Origin: Paraescarpia echinospica
Lineage: Eukaryota > Annelida > Polychaeta > Sabellida > Siboglinidae
Assembly (NCBI GenBank): GCA_020002185.1
Contig: CM034544.1
Location: 38,468,243 to 38,532,242, forward strand
Direction: 5' to 3'
Length of the DNA stretch: 64,000 nt
This document shows, piece after piece, positions 23,642 through 32,343 of the stretch. Both the position numbers and the translations under genes were made by a program. Each line of letters opens with the position of its first letter. The first letter of the stretch is position 1. Under the pieces are notes generated by a model. The model did not search any database, was not told where the DNA came from, and was given only the letters and a program-made list of their open reading frames with translations.

Positions 23642-24127
23642 ATGGTAGTACTGATGGGCGATTTCAATGCAAAAGTTAGCCGTTGTCAAAACGATGAAGA
23701 GAATGGAAATATCGGGAAATATGAAATAGGCGAGAGGAATGGGAGAGGCGATAGACTTGTTGAGTTTATCATAGAGAATGAACTGATGATCACTAATACT
23801 TTCTTTAAACAACATCAAAGAAGATTGTGCACTTGAACAACACCAGGTGGTCGGAACAGAAATCAAATGGACTTTATACTGATACCAAAACGATGGAGGG
23901 CGTCTGTGTTTAATGCAAAGACATTACCGGGAGCCGATTGTGGCTCTGACCATGAATTGCTAAGCGCCAAGATTGCGATAAAATTAAGAAAGATGAAGAG
24001 ATGGAAAGAGATAGTGAGGAATGACGTCAGTGATATCACAGAAGGATACCGAGTAGAGGTTATGAACCGTTATGAAGTATTACAGACAGTGGCTGACGAG
24101 AAGGAACCAGAGGAGTTGGCAATATAA
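23642..24127 (+). pseudogene. RTE-like endonuclease domain
   Basis: Shows the catalytic GDFNAK (Asp and Asn) and the SDHELL histidine box at the end of the domain. It is split by a stop at about 23836. The role would be target-DNA nicking to prime reverse transcription. The N-terminal half of the domain is missing. Confidence 0.7.
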
Positions 24128-24539
24128 ATTAGGAACATAATTATAGAATCAGCTGACAAACACTTCACTAAAAAGAGGAGACAAAAACAACCAAGGATAA
24201 GCAAAGACTCACTGCAGATGATTGAAGAAAGGAAAGAGTTAAGGAAGAACACAGAAATGAGTGAGAATTATCATGAGAAATACAGAGAGAAGTGCAAGAT
24301 GATTAAACGAATGTGTAAGGAAGACAAGAATAAATATCTAAAGAAGAAATGTGAAAAGATAGAACTATGTATGAGAAGGAACGATATATATGACACAGTC
24401 GTTCAAACCTAGACTTGGCGTCATTAAAGATGAAACGGGAATGACTGAACGCGATGACATACTTGAAAGATGGAAGCAATATTGTGAAAGCAAGGATGAA
24501 GGCAGGGAGTGGACATAACCAGAAGATTAACTTGAGCCT

Positions 24540-26001
24540 TTGCGTTCAGAGGTGGAGTGGGCAATAAAAAGTCTTAAAGACGAAAAATCACCTGACACTG
24601 ATAATATCACTGCAGAGCTCATAAGAGCAAGTGGCGAAACAGGCGTGGATATCTATCACACATTAAGCAAGAAAATATGGAAAAGTGGAACATGGCCCAT
24701 GGACTGGAAAAGAGCCATCCTTATACCAAAAAAGGTGACATACAAGAATGCTCTAACCACATAACTGTATCCCTCATCAGCCATGCGAACAAAATTATGC
24801 TAAAAATCATAATGAAGAGAATCACAACAAAATTTAAATGCGAAGTCAACAGAACACAAACTGGTTTCCGGAATGGAAGAGGAACAAGAGATCACATATT
24901 CTACCTGGAGATGTTAATTAAAAAATGCAGAGAATTCAACCATGACCTTAGGATCTGTTTAATAGATTTTTCAAAAGCGTTTGATAATGTTAGTCATAAA
25001 CAACTCTGGAAAACTTTGATACACATGGGATTTGACCAGATAATTGCATCACTTATCCAAAATGTATATGTTGGACAGCAGTCTTTAGTGAGATTAGAGT
25101 GTGATACCACAGATTGGTTCCCAGTCGGAAAGGGAGTGAGACAGGGGTGCATTTTGCCCCCCCCCCCACCTATTCAGTCTATACACAGAGAATATCATGA
25201 GAGAGGTCGAGACTGACACGAGAAGCATGTATTTTAATGGACTGAAAGTTAATGGACAGGAGATATATGAATTGAGATATGCTGATGACACAGCGTTAAT
25301 ATCCGATACAAAATAAGGATTGGATAAACTGATAACTACTGTTAAAGAGCACAGCGAGATGAAAGGATTGAAGCAAAACGTAAAGAAGACTAAGATTATG
25401 GATGTGAAGGGATGTCGAGAACCATCAGAAGTCACAGTAGATGGCGAGGAAATAGAACGAGTGGAAAGTTTTGAATATCTGGGGTCACTTATAGAAGCGG
25501 ATTGAGATGAAATAGATCAAGCGGAGGTTGGCAATAGCGAGTAAAACGTTGACGGAGATGAAGAAGCTGTGGAAAGTAACGAACAAAGATATGAAACTAC
25601 GAATTATCCGAGTGTGCATATTTCCAACGGCTACGTATGGATGCGAAACCTGGACTCTTAATAAGAACATTACTAAACGTATAAATGCATTTGAAAACAA
25701 GGGTTATAGAAAGATATTACGAGTTTCGTGGACTGAACGTAGAACTAACGAATCCATCGCAGATACGCTTGGTGTTATACGCGGGACTTTATTGAACTTT
25801 GTAAAGAAACAGAAACTAAGTTATTTCGGCCATGAGAAACGGCATCAATCTCTAGAGAGACTAATAATGGAAGGAAAAGTGGAAGGCAGCAGAAGCAGAG
25901 GAAGACCTAGCAGACAATGGGAGAAGGACTTAGAGGAATGGGTGGGAGCAGACGTCTGGCGAGTGGGGAGACTGGCAAACGAAAGAGCTGTCTATAGATA
26001 A
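24540..26001 (+). pseudogene. RTE-like reverse transcriptase and C-terminal domain
   Basis: Pieces 24540-24764, 24677-25216, about 25240-25505 and 25528-26001 follow each other in different frames. Motif A is DFSKAFD, motif B is RQGCIL, motif C is YADD. A run of 11 C at 25157-25167 falls inside motif B and coincides with a frame change. Confidence 0.75.
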
Positions 26002-26056
26002 TCCATCAAAGCTGCAACGTCCGGAAATGGAAAAGCAAACCGAACGAACGAATATT

Positions 26057-26181
26057 GATAAAAACAAATGAACAGTTGTTGAAGATAAGCAATATGTAAA
26101 TTTACTGTATATTTATCTGATAACGATTTATTTGTGAACAAGTTTTTAATCCAATTTACACACACACCCGTGCGCACACAC

Positions 26182-26230
<49 letters not shown>

Positions 26231-26585
26231 GTATATGTATGGTCAGTTCTCAATGAAAGTCAACAAGCTTGCATAATATGTGTATGTGTTTGATTTCAAA
26301 TTATAATGCCAAATTATACAAATACACTTTGTGTATTAGTCTTATAACTTGAACATTTCAATAGTAAACATCATGCATTGTCACTCATTAATAATAAAAT
26401 AAGCACTAATCGATACACACTTCGTAAATTTCTTGGGTTAAACTGGAATTTGGAAGTTCAAAACAAAATATTAGCCATTTTGCATACATGTACGCATTTG
26501 TTATGTAAGTTATATTAAAACGCTTCTGCCCATAGACGTGGAACTTCCAGCTAATCTGGAAAGATGATCTTAGAAAGTGACTTTC
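26057..26585. other. Spacer with (TA)n tract at 26184-26229
   Basis: An ACACACAC stretch, a pure TA run and AT-rich DNA. No gene seen. Confidence 0.5.
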
Positions 26586-27120
26586 GTAGAGCACCCCCTA
26601 CAGCAAAGGTTTGACCTGTCAGACATAAGGCTCCCTGTTCAGGTGGATGTAACTTGTGAAAATGTGTTTTGTTGGCTTGGTGGCCATCTTGAGAAATAGC
26701 CATCAAATCCAATGTCTTCATATAATAATAATTGCGTCACTTAAAACCATATTTCTGGTGTAAATTTGTAAAGTTTAGGGGTCATGGATTTCATATATTT
26801 TAAATGTGATCTTCTGGGTCATTCACATCTGCCATTTTAAAAATAGGCGGTCATCAATATATGTATATATATAACCATATCTTAGCAACTACATCACACA
26901 TAGCCATATATTTTTATGTCCTTGTATAGGCTTATGGACAGCGGATTTTTTAATATTATAGTTATCCTACGCTGATATAGACATGTCCGCCATTTCTAAA
27001 GATTGCCCTTGTCAAAGGCTATCATTCCCCTATCTTAAAAACGACGTAATCTAGAGCCGCGTGGTTAACATCCTAGTATAATTTTCAGTTAAAGCAATTT
27101 AAAATATATATTACTTTTGT
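26586..27120 (+). repeat. Left long inverted repeat
   Basis: Matches the reverse complement of 31821-32343, with substitutions and small indels along its whole length. The last shared word is TATATATTACTTTTG at 27106-27120. Confidence 0.8.
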
Positions 27121-27485
27121 TGATGGGGAGCGTGTCAGCATCTGATAGTGACGTAGCGCTACTATATGCTACACACGAAGACGCAGACACAGGAATGATT
27201 TTGCATGCCATGGATGATGCACACAACGGATGCCAGCAGATTGTAATCATGTCACACAGATGTTCAGGTGTTGGCTATCCACTATGGATCTCGATTGCCT
27301 GAGGAAGTGTGGATATCACCAGGTACTGTCATTAAGCCGATATACATCCCAGTGCATTCAGTCTGTTCTCCAAGAAACAGAGCAGCACGTCACTTGCCAC
27401 CCACAAAGGATGCACTGCATCAACACCTCAACATGGACAACTTCCAAGCTGCAGTGTGGCAACATGCACATGTTCCTTTACCTTC
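27117..27485 (+). pseudogene. HEEADTR-type protein, N-side remnant
   Basis: Reads SDVALLYATHEDADTGMILHAMDDAHNGCQQIVIMS (27132 on), then, after a frameshift near 27265, LAIHYGSRLPEEVWISPG, YIPVHSVCS and LPPTKDALHQHLNMDNFQAAV. The block resembling HEEADTR-ILHA is the hallmark of a large multicopy family of uncharacterised invertebrate proteins that end in a CXC domain. The Arg expected after ADT is Gly here. Compared with that family, several hundred N-terminal residues and an internal segment are missing. The gene continues beyond the LINE at 30905. Confidence 0.6.
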
Positions 27486-27583
27486 TTTAACAAGATTTAA
27501 CAAGATTGCCATCCAGAGAATTAACTCTAGATGGCAGGTGGACAAGGAAGCCCTTTGGCTTATCTAGAGTCCAACCCTTTTAT

Positions 27584-29455
27584 CTACATATATCCAGCCC
27601 TTCTGAGGTATGTGTCGATTTTATTTTTAAACATATTCACACTACTAGCACCCACACAATCATCAGATAATCTGTTCCATTCATTCACAGTCCTTTGTGA
27701 AAATGAAAACTTTCTCACGTCTAATCTACACTGCTCCTTTACTAATGTAACTTCATGTCCTCTAGTCCTTCTATCTTTCTTAATTGAAAAAAACATATTT
27801 CTATCAATATTTTCATAACCATTCAATATTTTAAACACTTCTATCTGATCTCCTCTCAATCTCCTGGTCTCTAGTGTTGTTAAACCACATTCTTTTAGGC
27901 GTTTTTCATAACTAAGATCCCTCAGTTTTGGTATCATTTTAGTCGCTCTCCTTTGTACTCTTTCTAGCATATCTATGTCCTTCTTGCGGTATGGCCTCCA
28001 CGCTTGTATACAATATTCTAAATGAGGCCTAACTATTGTTTTGTACAGCGGTATTATTAGTTCTTTTTCTTTATATGCTATATTTCGCCTAATCAATCCA
28101 AGGATTTGATTTCCCTTTGAAGCTGCAATTCCACATTGCTCTGAAACCTTCATGTCAGCACTAATTGTCAGCCCTAAGTCTTTTTCTTTTACAGTAGTAC
28201 TTAGTACAGTTCCCCCCATTGTATATTCTACATATTCGTTCCCATGTCCTGTGTGGAGGCATTTACATTTCCCAAAATTGAACAACATTTGCCACTTTTC
28301 AGACCATTTGATCAACCTGTCAAGATCATCTTGTAAATGCTGTCTATCACCATCACTTTCAATCCTTCTAAACACTTTTGTATCATCTGCAAATTTCAAC
28401 ACCTTGCTAGCTATATCATCGTCCAAATCGTTTATATATATTAAGAATAATATAGGTCCCAGTACTGATCCCTGTGGAACCCCACTCAAAACTGATTTCC
28501 AGTTTGAAGCCTCCCCATCAACAACTACCCGTTGTCTTCTGTCAATCAGCCATTTTTCTATCCAGTTAATTATACCATTTCCTATGCCATGGGCTTTTAG
28601 TTTAAGCAGTAATCTCTGATGTGGCACTTTGTCGAAAGCTTTTTGAAAATCTAAGTAGATGATATCTACTGGTGATCCATCATCTACCCACTTAGTGATA
28701 TTTTCCAAAAAACATAACATATTTGTTAAGCATGACCTCGCTTTTAGAAACCCATGTTGAGATGGGTTTATCAAGTTATGTTTAACAAGAAAATCCACCA
28801 TGTGATCTTTAATTAGTCTTTCTAATAATTTACAAATCACCGATGTTAAACTAACTGGTCTATAATTATTTGACTTGTTTCTCGAACCTTTTCTAAATAA
28901 CGGTATAATGTTTGCTTCTTTCCATTCTAAAGGAACCACTCCCTCTTCTAATGACAAGTTGAAAACTGTTGCAAGCGGTATGCTAATTTGTTCTACAATT
29001 TCCACTAGTAGTTTGGGTGGAATACCATCCACTCCAGGTGATTTATTTTCCTTCATAGCCCTAATTTTGTTAGCTACCATTTCTGGGGTTACAATTAACT
29101 CTCTTAAATAGTCTGATTCTGCCCCCTTGAACTTAGCCTCTGGTACTGGCAGTGAACTAGTGTCTTCTCTGGTAAACACTGAACTAAAATACTCATTTAG
29201 GTCTTCAGCCATTAAGAATCCTTCTGATATTATATTTCCAGCACTATCTTCTAGAGGGCCGACCTTATCCTGAACTTTCTGTTTGCTTCGAACATACGCA
29301 TAAAAACTCTTGCTGTCATGTTTTATATTACAAGCTAATTTATGTTCATAGCTTCTCTTTGAATTTCTAATTTCAGCTGTAGCTTGGTTTAGTGCTTCTT
29401 TATAAATGTTGTAGTCTTCGTCATTGCCAGTACGTCTATATGACTTCCACATCAT
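27584..29455 (-). CDS. CR1-like reverse transcriptase (ORF2, RT part)
   Basis: A 623-codon open frame. Fingers segment KENKSPGVDGIPPK (about residues 135-148), YRPVSLTSVICKLLE (198-212), motif A IYLDFQKAFDKVPH (266-279), motif B SGVPQGSVLGPILF (324-337), motif C FADD (355-358), then the KWQMLFNFGKCKCLHTGH block and a C-terminal domain with RPHLEYCIQAWRPYRKKD and LERVQRRATKMIP. All catalytic residues expected for a non-LTR RT are present. The ATG at 29455 is internal: the true ORF2 extends upstream through the linker, from which it is separated by a single-base indel near 29517. Copies A (15.2 kb) and C (35.8 kb) are from the same family. Confidence 0.92.
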   Translation of the reverse strand: MMWKSYRRTGNDEDYNIYKEALNQATAEIRNSKRSYEHKLACNIKHDSKSFYAYVRSKQKVQDKVGPLEDSAGNIISEGFLMAEDLNEYFSSVFTREDTSSLPVPEAKFKGAESDYLRELIVTPEMVANKIRAMKENKSPGVDGIPPKLLVEIVEQISIPLATVFNLSLEEGVVPLEWKEANIIPLFRKGSRNKSNNYRPVSLTSVICKLLERLIKDHMVDFLVKHNLINPSQHGFLKARSCLTNMLCFLENITKWVDDGSPVDIIYLDFQKAFDKVPHQRLLLKLKAHGIGNGIINWIEKWLIDRRQRVVVDGEASNWKSVLSGVPQGSVLGPILFLIYINDLDDDIASKVLKFADDTKVFRRIESDGDRQHLQDDLDRLIKWSEKWQMLFNFGKCKCLHTGHGNEYVEYTMGGTVLSTTVKEKDLGLTISADMKVSEQCGIAASKGNQILGLIRRNIAYKEKELIIPLYKTIVRPHLEYCIQAWRPYRKKDIDMLERVQRRATKMIPKLRDLSYEKRLKECGLTTLETRRLRGDQIEVFKILNGYENIDRNMFFSIKKDRRTRGHEVTLVKEQCRLDVRKFSFSQRTVNEWNRLSDDCVGASSVNMFKNKIDTYLRRAGYM

Positions 29456-29844
29456 TTGTTTATACTTAATTTTTCTAATGGCTTCTTTCGATAAGTATTT
29501 CTTTCTGGTCCGTTTCCCTTGTTTTTGAAGGGAACAAATTTATCTACGATGCACTCTATTTCATTCTTTAAGATATTCCAGCATTCTGTTGCTGTCTTAT
29601 TCTTCAGTGTATTATTCCAGTCTATCTTTGCTAAATATTTCCTCATTTCCTTATATCTTCCTTTGTGGAAATTTCTCCTCAACTGCTTTTTATTATTTCT
29701 TTCTGATTTTACTTTAATGGTAAAATGTATCTGGTTGTGATCACTACTTCCCAGAGGCTCACATAATTTAACATTGTCAACTAATTCATTCTGTGAGGAC
29801 AAAACTAAGTCTAACACATTCTCTCCCCTGGTTGGTTCTAGCAC
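29452..29844 (-). pseudogene. CR1-like ORF2, end of endonuclease and linker
   Basis: Contains LEPTRGENVLDLVLSSQ and GSSDHNQIHF, the last endonuclease block with its catalytic His, then a basic linker. It is out of frame with both neighbours because of single-base indels at about 29875 (a T run) and about 29517. Confidence 0.8.
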
Positions 29845-29876
29845 ATGTTGAGAAAGGAAACTATCTTGTACTAAAA

Positions 29877-30479
29877 CTAAAACTTGTGGTCCTCACTACC
29901 CATACTCTGTAGAGATTTCCATTTTATATGCCCATGGTTAAAATCCCCCATAATAACACAGTCCCGTTTGCTCACTTCCCTTATAGCGTTTTGTATTTTT
30001 TCATTCTCTTCTATGCTTATGTTTGGACTTCGATAAACTAATCCAACCGTTAACGTTGAGTTTCCTGTAACTATGTTACACCAAACAGCTTCTTCGCAAT
30101 CTGCTTCTCTGTCTAATTTTATTTCATAAGCCTGGATAGATTCTTTAATATATAAAATAACTCCACCTCCCCTTCTTCCTATTCTATCTTTCCTAAACAT
30201 TACATATCCTGTCAGTCCCAATTCGGCATCTGATATATCGGTGGTTGCCCATGATTCGGTTATACCTATTATGTGAGGGTCAACATCTTCTGCCATAATG
30301 TTTAGTTCATTTCTTTTGTTTACTATACTCCTTGCATTTAAACAAACACATTTATATCCAGCTTCAGAACAGTTTTCCAGACTGTTCTTTGCTGAATTAT
30401 TTTTGCTGTCTTTATCTATGCCTCCAGTTTCAGGCTTCTCTGCGAGTCCCCCCTGCGAATTTAGTTTAAATAGATGCAA
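29877..30479 (-). CDS. CR1-like APE endonuclease (ORF2 N-terminus)
   Basis: Shows the apurinic endonuclease-like series NARSIVNKRNEL, ITESWATTD (catalytic Glu), GRRGGGVILYIK, VGLVYRSPN and MGDFNHGHIKW (Asp/Asn). The enzyme nicks target DNA to start reverse transcription. No ATG precedes the domain: the first Met is about residue 62, inside the fold after NARS. The frame overlaps the end of ORF1 in the -1 register at a U UUA AAC heptamer, so frameshift translation from ORF1 is the likely expression route. The nominal TTG start at 30479 is not believable. Confidence 0.88.
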   Translation of the reverse strand: MHLFKLNSQGGLAEKPETGGIDKDSKNNSAKNSLENCSEAGYKCVCLNARSIVNKRNELNIMAEDVDPHIIGITESWATTDISDAELGLTGYVMFRKDRIGRRGGGVILYIKESIQAYEIKLDREADCEEAVWCNIVTGNSTLTVGLVYRSPNISIEENEKIQNAIREVSKRDCVIMGDFNHGHIKWKSLQSMGSEDHKF

Positions 30480-30880
30480 CCTGTCCCACTGTCAACAGAT
30501 CGCAGCAGATTCTCTGAGAATACTGCTGCCCCCTTTCCACTTAGATGGAGGCCATCTCTCACGTACATATCTTCTCTCCCAACAAAGTACCCCCATAAAT
30601 CTATGAATCCCACGCCCTCTTCCTCACACATCTGCTCAACTAGTGCGTTGATCGCCATCCTCTTACAGTTTCTGTATCTTGCCCCCCTTCCTCCCATTAC
30701 TGGCAAAATTCCTGAGAGAATAACCTGTTCCACTCTTGTCTTCTTTAGCTTCCTCACTAGATGTCTGTACTTCTGAACTATACCAGTTGTTCCCTCCTTG
30801 TCTGCATTGTTTGTCCCAACGTGTACTAGTATAGACCCCCCCTTGCCATGCCCCAATACCTTCTCTACCCTTTCGGTCAC
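30461..30880 (-). CDS. CR1-like ORF1, SGNH-type esterase domain, partial
   Basis: Carries VHVGTNNADK (block with catalytic-site Asn), RVEQVILSGILPV, VGFIDLWGYFVGREDMY and RDGLHLSGKGAAVFSENL (the Asp-x-x-His pair). SGNH/GDSL-like esterases are known ORF1 components of CR1-type LINEs. The N-terminal GDS nucleophile block is missing because the element is 5'-truncated at about 30893. The frame ends CIYLN-stop, and the codons UUA AAC before the stop form the frameshift site. Confidence 0.85.
   Translation of the reverse strand: MTERVEKVLGHGKGGSILVHVGTNNADKEGTTGIVQKYRHLVRKLKKTRVEQVILSGILPVMGGRGARYRNCKRMAINALVEQMCEEEGVGFIDLWGYFVGREDMYVRDGLHLSGKGAAVFSENLLRSVDSGTGCIYLN
30464..30470 (-). promoter_or_regulatory. 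Putative -1 ribosomal frameshift heptamer U UUA AAC
   Basis: In the ORF1 frame the codons are UAU UUA AAC UAA, so the heptamer U UUA AAC is in the exact phase needed for -1 slippage and abuts the ORF1 stop (30461-30463). After slippage the reading continues CUA AAU UCG CAG, which is the endonuclease frame. I did not find a strong stem at the usual 5-9 nt spacing; a CAGG/CCUG pairing and a farther 7-bp hairpin (GAACAGU/ACUGUUC, about 70 nt downstream) are present. Confidence 0.6.
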
Positions 30881-30904
30881 ATGCTCTATTCTTCTGTTGG
30901 TAAA

Positions 30905-31234
30905 GGTTGGAGCAGACTTGATGGTGAACTGAAGCCAGAGCTTATGAGCCAGGAACTAGCATCTGTGACATGTACTGAGATGGTGCACTGCTCTTGCGCA
31001 TCATCCAAAAGTCAGACACGCCGACACCGTTGCTACAAGGAAAATCTGGAATGCACAGACATGTGCGCATGTCAAAATTGTGAGGACTGCTTCAACCATG
31101 TGAAGTACCTGCAACCGAATCTGACACATCGCCATCATACACATAGGGTGATGAGGGTGTTGTTGATTATGTGGACAGTTACCTGTTGCTTGTGTTTTCA
31201 TGACAACGAAGATAATATCTATGCTGCTGATTAG
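30905..31234 (+). pseudogene. CXC-domain C-terminus of the HEEADTR-type protein
   Basis: Reads GWSRLDGELKPELMSQE, then CTEMVHCSCASSKSQTRRHR and CYKENLECTDMCACQNCEDC. That is one Cys-rich CXC-like repeat (C-x-C, R-x-C-x-K/E-x-L-x-C-x-x-x-C-x-C-x-x-C) as in tesmin/TSO1-like domains, which bind DNA. It continues the gene cut by the LINE: the upstream piece ends QHAHVPLPS, and this piece starts right after the LINE's 5' end. The acidic tail appears in another frame. Confidence 0.6.
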
Positions 31235-31820
31235 TGTCCACATTATTAGTACACAATTTTGCTTGTGATATTTGACTACACTTTGACTACACTTTGTTTC
31301 CTTGTCAACTTGAACTGTACGTACATTTATTTAAAACGATATACCACATATCAACGGTGTCTTTGTGTATGTTGAACAATTTATATTGCATTTAGAAAAA
31401 AAACCTTAAATATGCCCATGCATTCTAGTTGTATACTGTTACTTGTCATGTATAATTGTATTGTAATACTAGTAACAATAATTAGTATATAAAACCCATG
31501 AATGAATCTACGCGTGTTTATTTTACTCCATTAATATGAATTTGTAACCGTATTATTACAGGGAATTTAACGCTTTCATTTTGTTCCAATAACCTCCATG
31601 TGTATCAAAATATGGGGATAATTGTTTTTTATTGGCGCCATTTAAAAAAATGGCGGACATGTGAATGTCGGCGAAGGTCAAAAGTAGTATACACTGTATT
31701 TGAAATAGTCGCCTCTGAAAAATGTGTGACATCAACATCATGTTGTCCTCGGTTACGTCGTTCTTAAGAATAATGAGCTTTGTTGGGCGCCATGTTTAAA
31801 AATGGCGGACATGCAAAGGT
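31235..31820 (+). repeat. Right-arm inner region with about 150-bp modules
   Basis: From about 31620, sequence modules recur with the pattern GGCGCCAT-TTTAAAAA-ATGGCGGACATG, then AAGGTCAAAAGTA, then GTTCTTAAGA and GGGCGCCAT. Two more such modules lie inside the right inverted repeat. Each has an imperfect palindrome GGCGCCATTT/AAATGGCG. Looser relatives occur at 43270-43480 and 44040-44520. 31235-31560 shows nothing further. Confidence 0.55.
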
Positions 31821-32343
31821 CAAAAGTAATATATAATTGAACTCGCCTTAACTTAATACTATATTTGGAAGTTAACAACGCGGCTCTAGATTACATCGTT
31901 CTTAAGAGTGAATGATAGGCTCTGTTGGGCGCCATCTTAAAAAATGTCAGCAAAGGTTAAATTTTATATTTGAAAACCAGTATCCACAAACCTATAATAC
32001 ATGGACATAAAATATGTCTCTATGTGATGTAGTTGCTAAGATATGGTGGTATTTGCATTGACGTCCGACATCTTTTAAAAAATGGCGGATTTGAATGTCC
32101 CAGAAGTTCATGTTTGAAATATTTTAAATCATTGACCCCTAAAACCTACAAATTTACACCAGAAATATGGTTTTACGTGACGCAGTTATTATTATACGAG
32201 GGCGTTGGATTTCGTGGTCATTTTTTAAGATGGCCACCAAGCCAAGAAACGCATTTTCACAAATGACGTCCACCTGGACTGGGAGCCTTAGGTCATAGTA
32301 AACACCTCTGGCAAGTCAAACCTTTGTGTAGGGGGTGCCCTAC
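31821..32343 (-). repeat. Right long inverted repeat
   Basis: Reverse-complement partner of 26586-27120. It ends with GTAGGGGGTGCCCTAC at about 32328-32343, the mirror of the left terminus. Confidence 0.8.

Larger units (their letters stand above)
23625..26056 (+). mobile_element. RTE-like non-LTR retrotransposon, degenerate
   Basis: In order on the plus strand: APE endonuclease (GDFNAKV, GERNGRGDRL, GGRNRNQMDFIL, GADCGSDHELL), linker, RT (DNITAELI, DFSKAFDNVSH, GVRQGCIL, YADDTAL) and the C-terminal block (PTATYGCETWTL, GHEKRHQSLERL, GRPSRQWEKDL). This is the RTE-type endonuclease-RT layout. Frames change several times, and in-frame stops interrupt the ORF near 23836, 24410, 24518, 25316 and 25503. 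The 3' end at about 26056 is a CGAACGAACGAAT short repeat. The 5' end lies just past the AT/GA tract and is truncated. Confidence 0.85.
27483..30893 (-). mobile_element. CR1-like LINE, near-complete copy B
   Basis: Minus-strand order: the C-terminal part of ORF1 (SGNH esterase, 30461-30880), APE endonuclease (29877-30479), linker (29452-29844), RT and C-terminal domain (27584-29455), a short 3' UTR, and a 3' end of two TCTTGTTAAA-like units. CR1-type elements end in short tandem repeats and not poly(A), which fits. The 5' end is truncated inside ORF1. Two single-base frameshifts (about 29875 and 29517) disable ORF2, yet the 623-codon RT frame is intact, so the copy is young. It interrupts the CXC-type gene, with CTTCT-like sequence on both sides as a possible target duplication. 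Confidence 0.9.
26586..32343. mobile_element. Long-TIR transposon-like unit carrying a CXC-type gene remnant
   Basis: The ends are inverted copies over more than 500 bp (26586-27120 versus 31821-32343). They begin GTAGAGCACCCCCTAC and GTAGGGCACCCCCTAC. Landmarks such as CAAAGGTTTGAC, TTGGCTTGGTGGCCATCTT, ACCATATTTCTGGTGTAAAT, ATATCTTAGCAACTACATCA and TAATCTAGAGCCGCGT occur in the same order in both. Between them lie two pieces of one plus-strand gene (27117-27485, 30905-31234), separated by an antisense CR1 LINE. Without the LINE the unit is about 2.35 kb. The right arm has further related modules inward to about 31560, which the left arm lacks, consistent with an internal deletion ending at 27120. 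The superfamily is unknown to me and no target duplication was found. Confidence 0.65.

Noticed and set aside
28152..28619. 155-codon plus-strand ORF
   Set aside because: It is the antisense shadow of the CR1 reverse transcriptase.
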